A DNA stretch of 64,000 nt, from the NCBI GenBank assembly GCA_963565915.1, contig OY751490.1, positions 2,046,001 to 2,110,000 on the forward strand, read 5' to 3'. Origin of the DNA: Entoloma clypeatum (Eukaryota; Basidiomycota; Agaricomycetes; Agaricales; Entolomataceae). A program made the position numbers and the translations under genes. The notes beneath the pieces are model-generated. The model was not told the origin of the DNA. It saw only the letters and a program-made list of their open reading frames with translations, and ran no database searches. Positions 26,618 to 36,765 of this stretch are shown here, one piece after another (position 1 is the stretch's first letter; the number at the start of each line of letters is the position of its first letter).

Positions 26618-29600
26618 TTATGGACCAGTCATGGGATAGTCAGCGTCACCGTAGAGCAAAGTATCCTGGGAGTTTAGCGAGCTATGTTGAAACAAAGAGT
26701 CCCAGGTAGAATCAGCTGTCCGTTCTCAAATGTCAGAATGATAACGAGTTGGAGAGGCACCAGGACGCACCGTGAGGCAGAATTGGGGGGTTCTGCCAAC
26801 TTGAGGCGTCATGAGTCATAAATTGCATCCCTTGCGAGAAAAAGTCTCCGTAGTTGGAAGTTGTAGGCGGTAAGAAGCCAGTCAAGCCTTCCGCATCGTC
26901 ACCCATATCGTATAGCGCCAGAGAATTCGATACCCCAAGATCTGGGACGAACGGATCGAGACCTCCGGAAGGGGCGAAGATGTTGAAAGAAAGAGCCGCT
27001 GCACGAGGCGGAGGCGATAAGGAAGAATTGCGCGGCGCGGGAGATGGATCGAGGGTGGTGGCGTTCGTATCAAGTGGCGGAGGCTCAGGTGTGACTTTTC
27101 CCATGCTCGATGCAGTATTTTTCGGCTTGCGAAGAGGGCCCGACGGAGAATCGGGGTTAACCTTTGCCATCGGTGTAGCAAGAAGATTCCTAAGGAACTT
27201 CGAGTAGAGTTTTGGGCCATGACGGTCGTCTATTGCAATTTCGCTGGACCCAAGACGGTCAACGACTTTTTGAACGAGCTCGCGAATTTCACAGCGCTTT
27301 TCATACGAGAGATACGATGCAAATTTCGGCTGAAGCAGCTAATTCATTCGTCAGTCCGCCAGTCTTCAAAGCGGACAAAATCTGGTGCTCTGACCTTGAC
27401 GAGGAACGCAGATGCAAAAGTGATAAAGACACTTTGCGCCTCCGGTCCATGACGCAAGTATATGCCTAGATGGCGGAGTCAATGTCGGAATTACTGCTGC
27501 ATCGAGTTGTTAAAAAAAATTACATTGACTTGGCCTGCAAAGGTCACTCAAGACAGGACAGACAACGTCAAACGCTGCATCCAAACACTAAGAATCCTTT
27601 CAGATCGGTGGATTCGACTATACGAAATAAACATACCCTCATCAGGAAAGGGTTTTCGTGAGTGTGGTTCTTGCTAAATGCATGCTGGAATCCATATGAG
27701 AGGGCAATGAGGCGGGCGTATGGGTATGCCAATTTGAGCAATCCCGTCCGAAAATTTCCCCGAGGGTCCGTTACATCTGCCTCTTTTAGGATGTCGGCCC
27801 ACTTCTTCTCAAGTTGTTTGAGCTCTTCGTCCGTTTCTGTTGCGATCTTTTCAAAGTCAATGTCCTTGCGATATGATGTCAGTGTTGAGAGATTGTCACC
27901 GTTGGTAGAGGAAAGACAGACCTTGTTAAGACCTGTCGGATCATGGGAGTTACCACCGTACATCCGTCCGATGAAGTTCCCCATTACTTGGAGCTCGGCG
28001 TTGTATGCGCAGATGTGGATATCAAAATGCTTCATGTTATGTGGCGAACTCTTCCACCAGTCCTGAGAATTGTTGGCCATGTAGTCATTGTGACTGATGA
28101 TCGGCAATTTCCCATATTGAGATCCCGTGGATCTGTCGAGATTGAAGCAGTTCAACCAGACTCGCGTTCTGTTTAGCATCTCCCGGGCATGACTTTCGTT
28201 TCTGGGCTTAGCCGTGTTGGGGATATTAAGATTTAGGTCAGTTGCGGTCCTGTCAGGCACACGATATTTTATCGGACTGAGAGAAGTCAATGCTCAATCT
28301 AACTCACCTGAGCGCCAAGCCCAGATATAACCAACCACGCTGATCTTCCCATTTTTTTGCGGGTACGGGGTATAAGCTCAGAAGGATATAAGCGGAACAC
28401 ATTTCTACATTCTTGGGACCGCTAATGAGGGCCAAACCAGCCGCTTGTTGAGCATAGTGCATCAGTTGGGTATAAAGCTCTGGGCGTTCCGAATAAAATC
28501 GTGAGGCGATTGCACAGACTTCGGTGCTTCAGTAAACGCAGAGTCGCAGAACGAGAAAAGTGACTCACCGACAGTAAACAAGAAAGGACTACGAAAAAGC
28601 GCTTTTTGCGGTGTGTAAAGCACTGGGTCAAGAAGCGAAACCGAGAGATTCATATTGTCGAAATATCTGAAGTGAATTTTGGCCTGGGAAAAGTTAAGGT
28701 ATAGCCCCCGTCACTCACATTTGAAACAACTTCTCGGCCTCTTGTGGAGTGATGATTTTGCGCGTAAGAATTTGGGCATGACGAAAACCTGCGAGTCGCT
28801 GGTCTAGAACTGGGGTTGGAGCTAAAGGGGAAAGTGTTGAATGGCAGTGAACAAAACAAAGGGGCAAAGACGACGGACCAGATCTGAAGAAGTCTTTGCC
28901 TGCAATACCGCTGGGTTTGTCCCCATCCTCGTCGGCCTCATTGTTATTCTCCTGCCTTACCGTTTTCAAGCTCATTTGACCAAACAAACCAAAAGGAAAC
29001 TCCGGATTCGGTATTATCGCGGGTTTTGCTCTCCTGATGACATTTTTGCGATCCTTGACAGCGACACCAGTACTGTGTGTGGCGATGCTCGAGGCAGATG
29101 ACTTATGCTTCAAAGTGCCCTCGAAAGATTCATCAGCAACTTCTTGACCATCAGGGCCTTCAACCGCGATTCCACATTCGTATATGTCATCGCGGGATGG
29201 ATGGTCACTGTCGTCATAGTCATCGCTGGTACTTTCCCAAATCTCGTCCTCTACGATGTAGCTTTTCGGCATACCGGCACCAATAAAAACATCAAACTCT
29301 TGGAGACTTTGTTTGGCCTTTGCAATCCAATCTTCGATGGCCTTATTTCCCAGGTCTGAATCAGTTGGGGAATGAGCATCAGAATCTGACGAAGGCGAGG
29401 GAATGGGGGATTGCAGTGATGGGGATGAAGTGAAATAATCCGAGGATCCAACTGGGGATGGCCGACGGCGTAACGTAGCGCGAAGGGATTCCAGCTGAGC
29501 CATGAGTTGCTCGATCTGGCGAGCTTGGTCATCAATTTTATTGATGAGATCCTCGCGTTTACTACCGGGAAAGAAGATGAGGAGGTCAGACGACCCGGAT

Positions 29601-30471
29601 GCTCCTAAGATTGGGACATCCGACTTACGGAGGCGCTCTGCGTTTTTTCCTACCAGGAATAAAACAATCATGCCCGCCATTTAAGCATCGTTTACACTTG
29701 TCCGTCTCCGTGGGTTCGCATCTCACTTTCAGATTCTTGCATCGACCACAAGCTCTACTGCATCGGATTCGGTTGAGCGTCTCCAACATGTGATAGGCAA
29801 ACGTACGATTTAATCTTCACCCCCTCTTTGGCGTCGGAAACATCGAGATCCTGATCATCGTCTCCCCCCTCGTCTTGGGCATGCTCTAGAGTACGCTTGC
29901 CTCTAGGATCTACCGTGGTGTTGGGAGAGACGGTGTATACTGCTGGTGGGATGCCCGCCGATAGAACATGCTGAGGGAACACACGTTGTGCTGGAGGGGG
30001 GGACGTATTAGGGTGACCATAGGTTTGTTCAGATATGCCGGTGAACGTGGCGTTGTTGGGTTGATGATAGTCGATCGATGAAGGGATATTCCACTCTGCT
30101 TGTGGGCTGGATAACAGAGGCCCGTGGGTGAAGGACTGTACGGTTTGATTGCTCGAGCCATAGGTTCCAGAATTGAAGGTATTGGTCTGCACTGGGACAG
30201 TGTTTATACCAAACTGTGTCGGCTGTCTTTGGGTTGATTGATTGGGTGGAAAGTTCGGATGCATCACTGCCGAGCTAGGTCCGCCCTCTGAAAGAAGTTG
30301 GTGAGGATGTTGAGCACGGAACGTGAACCCGATTGGCTCTTTCGAACGGCGCTGAATACCGTTGGAGTGGGCAGGAAGCGGCGCGAAGTCAAAATCTTGG
30401 GTGGTAGGAAGGGGTTGGCTGAACATGGGCTGATGTTGGGACCAGCCGTGGTTGTTATACGAGTTCGACAT
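26618..30471 (-). CDS. Zn2Cys6 transcription factor, PriB-like
   Basis: Predicted nuclear regulator. It starts MSNSYNNHGWSQHQP at 30471 with a Gln/Pro/Ser-rich N-terminus and an acidic patch (GGDDDQDLD). The zinc cluster is near 29740: CGRCKNLKVRCE, then DKCKRCLNGGHDC and PGRKKRR, giving the six Cys. A dimerising coiled coil follows directly (REDLINKIDDQARQIEQLMA). The middle holds the Fungal_trans-type regulatory region (HNDYMANNSQDWW, MKHFDIHICAYNAELQVMG, MYGGNSHDPTG). The last exon, after an intron at about 26716-26772, ends DADYPMTGP, stop at 26618-26620. The layout matches PriB of Lentinula, a zinc-cluster protein linked to primordium development; orthology is not proven. It has many introns. 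Confidence 0.85.
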
Positions 30472-30766
30472 CGTCGTGGATGGGGTTATGTGGCCTCCGC
30501 GCTGGACGGTAAGTCCTGTATGGCTTCTTTGATCTTCAATATGCCTGCAATGAGTTTTGGTCTCAATACCGAAGTTGTAAATACAGACGACGCGGAGGAG
30601 GGGCTTGTCGTGAGGTATAGTGGCCTTTGGTAGAATCTAGGATTGTGGAGGGAGGAGACAAGGGTTGACCCTGATATATGTCGCTCAAATGCGGTAATGA
30701 TTCAGGCCTCAGGTTCGATCCACATGCATCGCAAATCTACGCTGCACTCACACTCATCCAACCTAC
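30472..30766. other. PriB-like gene upstream region, 5' flank of the hAT-like element
   Basis: Promoter side of the transcription factor gene. It contains no supported ORF. It ends with CAACCTAC at 30759-30766, the left target-site duplication of the adjacent element. Confidence 0.5.
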
Positions 30767-31719
30767 TAGCGCTGGGTGAGAATGGTTTTTCCAGATGTTG
30801 AAAACATGAGGTTGTGAGAGGCCTCCATGTGAGGTGTTTTTCACACGTTAATAACTGTGAAAAACACATTTGCAAAGTTTTCGGTAAAGACAGTGCGTTT
30901 TCGGCTGTAGAACTAAATAATCTGCCCTTTTCAGCAGTAATCCGCTACGTTCCACTCTTCTGGAGTACCCGCCAGCCCATCCGACTCACGGAGAGCATTG
31001 GAATTGCCTCGGCCGCCCACGATTGAGACCTCTTTGTCACCCCCAAGGTACTTCATGAGAGCCGCGAGGGAAGGACTATCCAACTTCACGTAGTCAGCTA
31101 TCTTCCATCGGGTATTACACCTGACAATCTTTGGATCATCAAGATTTGCAGCATCGACTCGATCCGACTCAACTGGGCCTTTCTCTCCAACCTCAGAGCA
31201 TGACGCAGGCCCTCTCCCGTTAACTTCTCTGCCAAACTGGAACGTCCCGGCAAGGTTTCGGTTTCATCATGTGTCACGGGTGGCTAAATTAATGCAGGGA
31301 TTGAATTGGGATAAGAAGCAGAGATATCAATTAACTCTATCAGATCAGACGTACGTCAGGCCATGGGATATTCTCTTTTTCATCAGTACGGCGCTGCCAA
31401 ACGTCGCACAAGCGACCCATGTGCGAGATCCACACCTTCCTTTCTGGGCTGCTATCATCGGGAATCGTCACCTCCACGAGTTTGATGAGTGTGATGAGCT
31501 CGGCAGAGCTCGTCTTGATAAACTTGCGGTGAGCCTGAAGAAGGACTGTTTTCTGTTCAGTGGAAAGCATCCCTGGTGTGAATTTTAATGGCATGAAACT
31601 GCGCTTCACATTTCTCACACGGTGCTTGGAGGTACTCAATGTTAAAAACGTTAAAAACATGTTAAAAACATGTGAAAAACACCGATGTTTTTAACATCTG
31701 TGTTTCTCACCCAGCGCTA
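30767..31719. mobile_element. Non-autonomous hAT-like DNA transposon, 953 bp
   Basis: Terminal inverted repeats TAGCGCTGGGTGAGAA at 30767 and its exact complement ending at 31719, followed inward by a weaker repeat (AGATGTT-AAAACAT on both sides). The 8-bp sequence CAACCTAC is duplicated directly outside both ends (30759-30766 and 31720-31727). An 8-bp duplication and a TIR that fits YARNG are hallmarks of hAT transposons. The subterminal regions are dense in GTTTTTCAC/GTGAAAAAC and GTTAAAAAC motifs, typical of transposase-binding arrays. No transposase or BED/RNase-H-like sequence is seen. The inside instead holds a minus-strand, coding-like stretch. Confidence 0.82.
30931..31594 (-). CDS. 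Possible captured gene inside the hAT-like element
   Basis: From an ATG at 31594 the frame reads MPLKFTPGMLSTEQKTVLLQ, then HRKFIKTSSAELITLIKLVE and ISHMGRLCDVWQ. A good donor after WPD (GTACGT) and an acceptor near 31270 lead to an exon with two overlapping open frames. One is helical (LAEKLTGEGLRHALRLERK); the other runs on (NTRWKIADYVKLDSPSLAAL, stop 30931-30933). The composition looks like protein, not random sequence, but I recognise no domain and the second splice is unresolved. It could be a degraded host gene fragment picked up by the element. Confidence 0.35.
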
Positions 31720-33221
31720 CAACCTACCAAGTACACTCCACAAATAACATCCTCGGCGGTGTGGCAGGACTACACAGCTAGGCCATGCGAACACTATTGG
31801 CAGTCTTTGTCCTCAGTGCATCATTGCCAATGTCACAAACCCATATCATCTTTGCTCCCCCTGCGGGCCGCGTGGCAGTGGGAACGATTTCGAGGATGTA
31901 TCAAGAAAGCGCGTCAGTCAATCTGTCCGGATCCCATGAACGCCGCATCACCAATCCACACGAAGCTCCGAACCCTCGGTAAGTCAGCCTGAACTTGCGC
32001 GCCTTGGTGAGTAGAACATTGTCACTGTATCAAGTCTCCATATATAACTGGCAAAATTGTTCATCTCTCGTGTCCCTCATTGACAGGGTGCAGACAGGGT
32101 GCATCTATAGGCCTGTAAAGAGGCCCTGCTCGTTCAAACTCTCTCGATTTCCTTGGCCTCTCAGTTTTTGGTGCAGTGCACTGAGAATCTGTGATGATTT
32201 GGCGCCAAAAACCTGAGTCTCCCAACGAGTCCGACGTTCCACAGAGAACCTGCCTTGACCGAATCACTACCTGCTGACCACCCAGGTGCCTTTCTTCTCC
32301 GTCATACGTGCCTGACGTCGTGGACTCTTGAGATTTCTGGAGCTATACTCGCTGTGTTTGTTTTCTCGTTGTCTCGATTTACGGCCCGTAGGCTTCATGT
32401 CACATGCTTTTCGCTTTATCTTACCCCTTGCTTACGCTTTGTCCCATTCGCTTTTCCGGTGCAACTTTCGTGCCTTGCTTGAATGTGCCTTAATGTTTTA
32501 CAGTAACTTTCATTACCTTGCCCTTGATTTGTTTCCTTTTCTCTCAAGCTTTTCTGTCCTCCCACTGTGCTGAATGTCTCTGCGATTCGGATATTCTGAT
32601 TCCAATCGCTAGCGCAGCTTGCATCCTGTCGTTTGTGATAACAGGGGCGAGCTCTAATAGTGGCTTGTTCACTGTATTGTTTCCGGTTCAAGAACATATC
32701 GGGCGCCTTAGTAAGACGTGCCTGATCAGTCCCGGCATTGCGTCACGAACAGATCTGCCAGCTCAAATCCTTGCGAAACATTCAGAATTTCAGATGTCCA
32801 AGGCATACTGTATGTGTCGCGCGGACTTCATGGTCTGGATGACAGCAAAGAAGTCTGTCACTCAAAAAATGCTGCTGTGCGGAAAGCGGATAATCATTGC
32901 AAGAACAGCAACGCAGATATCGATCAAGAATGTATACATCGTGACGTTATCAAGGATTGGTTCCTAAAATCGGGGCCATGCCACAGGAAGAGAAGCAAAA
33001 CGTGGGCAATAAGTATCTTATCTGTGTGAACCAAAAGGGGGAGCCACAGGCGTCCCCGAGACGTTCAAGAGGCAAGGGCGTGAATAAATAGATAAGTGAA
33101 GGGAAATACAGTTAATACACCGTGGAAGAGAGCGAGAAGGGAGAAGTCTCAAGGGAAGGAGTGGCGTGAAGAGAGACGTCTCGTATTAACAAGAATGCCG
33201 TCAATGGGTCGGAGGGGAGGT
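31720..33221. other. Gene-poor interval downstream of the hAT-like element
   Basis: Begins with the right target duplication CAACCTAC. A plus-strand frame at 31785-31980 starts with a signal-peptide-like MRTLLAVFVLSASLPMS and ends near a GTAAGT donor. Frames at 32518-32967 and 32718-33029 are also open, but none forms a recognisable protein. I do not call a gene. Confidence 0.35.
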
Positions 33222-34538
33222 CTATCGTGCTTCATAGGTTCCCTTCGGTCTCGTTGGCGTTGACGGGGGTTGTGGGAACGATGCCGTGAAGTCCTCTTCA
33301 ACATCAGTATACGCCGACATCTCAGAGATCATAGAAGGCTGCATCGATGCAACCCTGAGACGCTCCTGTGCCTCGGCCGGCGAGATATCTAGCGCCGCGA
33401 TGAGCGACTGCAAAGCCCGCTCCTGGCTGGCAACGGACGACTGGGATTCGGAGACAACATGTTTGCCGAGGTTGGGAGATTGTAGGACATGGTCATCGCT
33501 GAATGGGTTTTGGGGCTCGGCCGCACGGTCTTTGGCCTTGTTCAACCTGAGGGCGGGAACGACGGCGGACTTGGAGTTAGAACGGGAACGAGGCTCTGAT
33601 TTGGAGGAGTGGCCTTGGGCGTTGAAGAAGGGATTAGAGAGACTCTTTCTACTCTCGGCGGTGTCCTCGAACGGATCTTGAGCGCTGGAATGGCTGACAT
33701 CATACTGGATGACCTCGGCAGATTCCCATCTGTGAAGCTGTGATTGGACGGCGGCGGGAGTAGGGATGGCCATGTGGAGAGCAGGGGCAGTACTCGATGG
33801 ATGATTAGGGAGGACTAAAGTAGCACTCTCGTCGTGGATCGACTTGTTGTCTTTTTTAGAGGCAAGAGACTCTGCGATGCTGGGATGGAATTGGGCAAAG
33901 GCCTGGGGGGCAAAGGAAGGGAGTTCATCGGACTTGTGCGTCCATGCGGTCCTGACACTGGGTGATTTTTTGAACATAGTCAGTTTTTCCATGGGTGCGA
34001 CGTTGTCGATCTCTTTGGCCTGGTAGGTACCTTCCCACTTGTCGTGGCCATCATCAAGCTTGTTCCAAGGCTCGAGGTGGGACCGCCTGCGCTCGCCTTC
34101 GTTGTTATTAACGCGACGACGGGGCAAGGCATGGCGGGACTGTGCGCGCTTTTTTAGGGATCTGTAATAACGCCTGTAAAACCAAAGTGCGAGACAGATG
34201 AGAGCGGTCGCGCCGATGAAAGCGCCGACACAGGTGCCAACGACGGTGCTCATGGAAATGGGGGCACTCGTATCTGAGGTGGCCGAGGGAGTGGTGGAGG
34301 GAAGTAGCGTCGCTGATGTGAGTGATGGGTGAGTCGAGGACGAGAGGGTGACGACGGGGGTGGACGTGATGGCGAGGTCGGGGGCTGTCTGCAACCCGCC
34401 GTCATCGGTGAGGGAGGCATCGAAGGCAAGGGTGGCTACTGTGGATGTTTCGGTTGACGCGGTGATAGCGTTGGTGATGCCGAGGCCAGTTGGGACGGGA
34501 AGGGGGTCACCACCTTGACGTCGAAGAAGGTGGGGCAT
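33222..34538 (-). CDS. Single-pass membrane protein with Ser/Thr-rich ectodomain
   Basis: An uninterrupted 438-residue frame. Residues 20-95 are rich in Ser, Thr, Ala and Pro and are likely O-glycosylated. One membrane span lies at about 98-120 (VVGTCVGAFIGATALICLAL), followed by a basic stop-transfer (YRRYYRSLKKR). The cytoplasmic part is long and polar, with conserved-looking blocks (WNKLDDGHDKWEGTY, LHRWESAEVIQYD, NPFSDD). A helical segment near the end (LQSLIAALDISPAEAQERL) precedes an acidic-to-basic tail. There is no clear cleavable signal. The topology is like fungal wall or polarity sensors (MID2/SKG6 type), but I see no named domain, so the role is unknown. Confidence 0.75.
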   Translation of the reverse strand: MPHLLRRQGGDPLPVPTGLGITNAITASTETSTVATLAFDASLTDDGGLQTAPDLAITSTPVVTLSSSTHPSLTSATLLPSTTPSATSDTSAPISMSTVVGTCVGAFIGATALICLALWFYRRYYRSLKKRAQSRHALPRRRVNNNEGERRRSHLEPWNKLDDGHDKWEGTYQAKEIDNVAPMEKLTMFKKSPSVRTAWTHKSDELPSFAPQAFAQFHPSIAESLASKKDNKSIHDESATLVLPNHPSSTAPALHMAIPTPAAVQSQLHRWESAEVIQYDVSHSSAQDPFEDTAESRKSLSNPFFNAQGHSSKSEPRSRSNSKSAVVPALRLNKAKDRAAEPQNPFSDDHVLQSPNLGKHVVSESQSSVASQERALQSLIAALDISPAEAQERLRVASMQPSMISEMSAYTDVEEDFTASFPQPPSTPTRPKGTYEAR

Positions 34539-34655
34539 TGGTGTAAAAAGAGCGACGATAAAGAGAGACTAAAGCATGAGAGGGAGAGAGACAACTAAAA
34601 TCACGTTTCCTTGCTCCCTTGTCAACCATCCCGTATCCAACTCTACTGGTAATCA

Positions 34656-35323
34656 TGGGCTACATCGGCGGGACCGTCTTCCAGGCTGCCATGTCTGTGG
34701 GCTCTGCGTCGAGTCCATACTTTACTCTCTTGAGGGGATGCACATCGTCTGATCTGGATATCGACAAACTCGAGACTCTTTCCCCGTCGCAATCCTAAGC
34801 GCCAGGATTCGCCTTTGCCCCATAACAGCTCATGTCAAAACGTACAATGTCGTCCAGGGGGCCTTTTGCTCGATCTGGGATTACCGGACTAATAGTCAAG
34901 ATCAGCCTTGACCGAGAGCAGGGTGGCGTTGTCGGCCGAGGAAAGAACATCTGGCCCCACATTCATAAGTCTGTAGTCTCCATCACCATCGAAACAGTTC
35001 ATTTCCTCAACAGAATGTATTCTTCTGCAAGAACAATAGTTGCGGACCTCTATATCCTTCTCTTTGACAAGATCCATTCCCACAAACCTCTTGCGCACGA
35101 ACGGGAGGGTTTTTACTTGGGAGAGAACGGAGAGTATGACATGTACGACCTCCCAAAAACTATTTCAGAGGCGCTGCATAGCAATGGTAGATCCAAGAGC
35201 GTGATCCTGACGATATTCAGCGAGGATGAGATCGAACAGTACTTTTCAGGAGGCACGATGTCTGGTACAAATTTCCTGTGCAAGGCAAAGCGATCGAGAG
35301 CCATTGGTTGGCAACTCAAGTAG
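34656..35323 (+). pseudogene. NAD(P)-binding SDR/NmrA-like epimerase remnant
   Basis: Pieces of an NAD(P)-dependent epimerase-family protein in order but with large gaps. MGYIGGTVFQAA (Rossmann glycine motif) at 34656 jumps almost directly to SSDLDIDKLETLSPSQS, then a stop near 34796. Next come VKTYNVVQGAF-like sequence, KISLDREQGGVVGRGKNIWP, VADLYILLFDKIHSH, REGFYLGENGEYDMYDLPK, FSEDEIEQYFSGG and KRSRAIGWQLK. The segment between the glycine motif and SDLDID (usually about 100 residues) is missing, frames change, and the intron before VADLYIL has no in-phase GT donor. I read it as a dead gene with an internal deletion. Confidence 0.7.
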
Positions 35324-35726
35324 GGATAGAGAGTTTTTGTTGAGTGTTGAGGAGGAAATACCGGACTAGACATCTCTCGGTGTGTCGACCAGTACCACTC
35401 AGCGCAGAATTCCAAACCAACTCACCGCTTATCTAGTATAGAGATTTATATCCTTCATTTCCTGGAGATGTCCTTGATCATATTAAAAGATGTCAACGTC
35501 GGCAAGGGATTCCTATCCGAAAAGGCTCGAATTCATTCCGTTTCAAATCTTTTTTGGCTATGTTTGGGGTTTCGACCTATGGGCGCTTTACGGTAAATCC
35601 ATCTTCTTTTTCCTATATCGTCTCTCACGAACCCCGTGCCCTCCTTGCAACGAACCTCTTCGCCCTCGACACCTGCTTCACATCTCTTCATCACCCCGAT
35701 AAAAACCAGGACACACAGCTACACAT
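35324..35726. other. Intergenic between SDR remnant and SH3 gene
   Basis: Upstream region of the SH3 protein. A 70-codon plus-strand frame from 35490 lies just before it but has no recognisable motif. I see nothing else. Confidence 0.35.
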
Positions 35727-36657
35727 ATGATCATCTCGGTCACACGTCGAGTTGACTTTGTCCAGCCTCACGATCCAGTCCATATCATCGGTTTCTGCGT
35801 CATTGGCCTCGTATCGTTAGGATTAGCTTGCTGGATGCTCAATCATTTCTACAAAATCAAAATCCGTCCCAATGCTGTTGATAGAGAAGCTGTGGTTCGT
35901 CGCAGTGGAATCACCTTACTTCCAATCCGTGGGCTTGACGACGAGAAGGAAGAATATGTGTGAGTGTGTCGATTTGCGCACCGTCGAGGAGCATCCGGTA
36001 CTCACGACCCGCCTTGTTAGTAAATTACAGATTCGGAGGAATGCTTTCTCCCCCGAACGTGAACGTAAAAATTCATGCATTGTACTTCCGGAGAGAGCAC
36101 TCTCACGTCCGTCAAGGTTGCCCGCTTATAATAATCGGGAAGTCATCGACCATCGCCGGTGCAACATGACCTCCAAGAACGCTTCCTTCAGTCAGAACAC
36201 ACCATCTGATTTCCCGAGTCCAACCGCGTCTCTGGGTACCTCAACTGCGCACGACAGTGCGACCAATACTATCACGTTTGCATCGTCCATGCCGTCCAAC
36301 GCCTCTTCCATCATCCCATTGTGCACACCCCCACGCAAAGTCCGACAAACTTTTGAGCCGGTTCTCCCGGACGAGCTCACGATACAAGTTGGAGAGAAAC
36401 TCAGTCTCGTACGGTCCTTCGAAGACGGATGGTGTCTGGTTGGCCATCATTCTTGCCCTAATGCTGCAACACGGAAGTCAGTGGTCAAAACCGGACCTTC
36501 TTCGGACTTGGGCGATGATGACACGAGGAGCAGTTTTGAAGGGGTGGTGTTCGGCGTGGTACCGGGGTGGTGTTTTGTCAGGCCTGCTCCGGGCTTGACG
36601 CCGATGCCTCCTTTGAGGAACGTGAGCCTGGCGTGGACGGGTCACCTAGCTTTGTAA
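35727..36657 (+). CDS. Membrane-anchored SH3-domain protein
   Basis: Two exons. Exon 1 (ATG at 35727) encodes a short N-terminus, a membrane span (IIGFCVIGLVSLGLACWML) and a basic-to-acidic stretch ending DDEKEEY. Intron 35958-36030 joins it in phase to IRRNAFSPERERK. A Ser/Thr/Asn-rich linker follows, then an SH3 domain: QTFEPVLPDELTIQVGEKL (RT loop, ALYDY-like region), SLVRSFEDGWCLVGH (n-Src loop with the conserved Trp), and a C-terminal VVPGWCFV block. SH3 domains bind Pro-rich peptides, so a signalling or polarity scaffold at a membrane is likely. Some related fungal proteins have a longer Ser/Thr-rich ectodomain, so an upstream exon could be missing. Confidence 0.6.
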
Positions 36658-36765
36658 CTCGGGATGGATGTGTGTCTTGGTCGATTTTCTCCGTGATGTA
36701 ACCATACCTGCTAGCCTGCATTATCCCCAAGGATTCCTTCTTGACAATTGAGTACCCGTTTCTCC

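Noticed and set aside
28715..29680. Separate 321-aa gene with coiled coil
   Set aside because: It is a middle exon region of the PriB-like factor. The coiled coil directly follows the zinc cluster once the intron near 29600 is removed.
31785..31980. Signal-peptide-like ORF next to the hAT-like element
   Set aside because: The start looks secretory, but no continuing exon with a plausible protein could be found after the GTAAGT.
32518..33029. Overlapping plus-strand frames of 103-149 codons
   Set aside because: Two frames are open at once and neither has a motif; more likely chance in a repeat-influenced interval.
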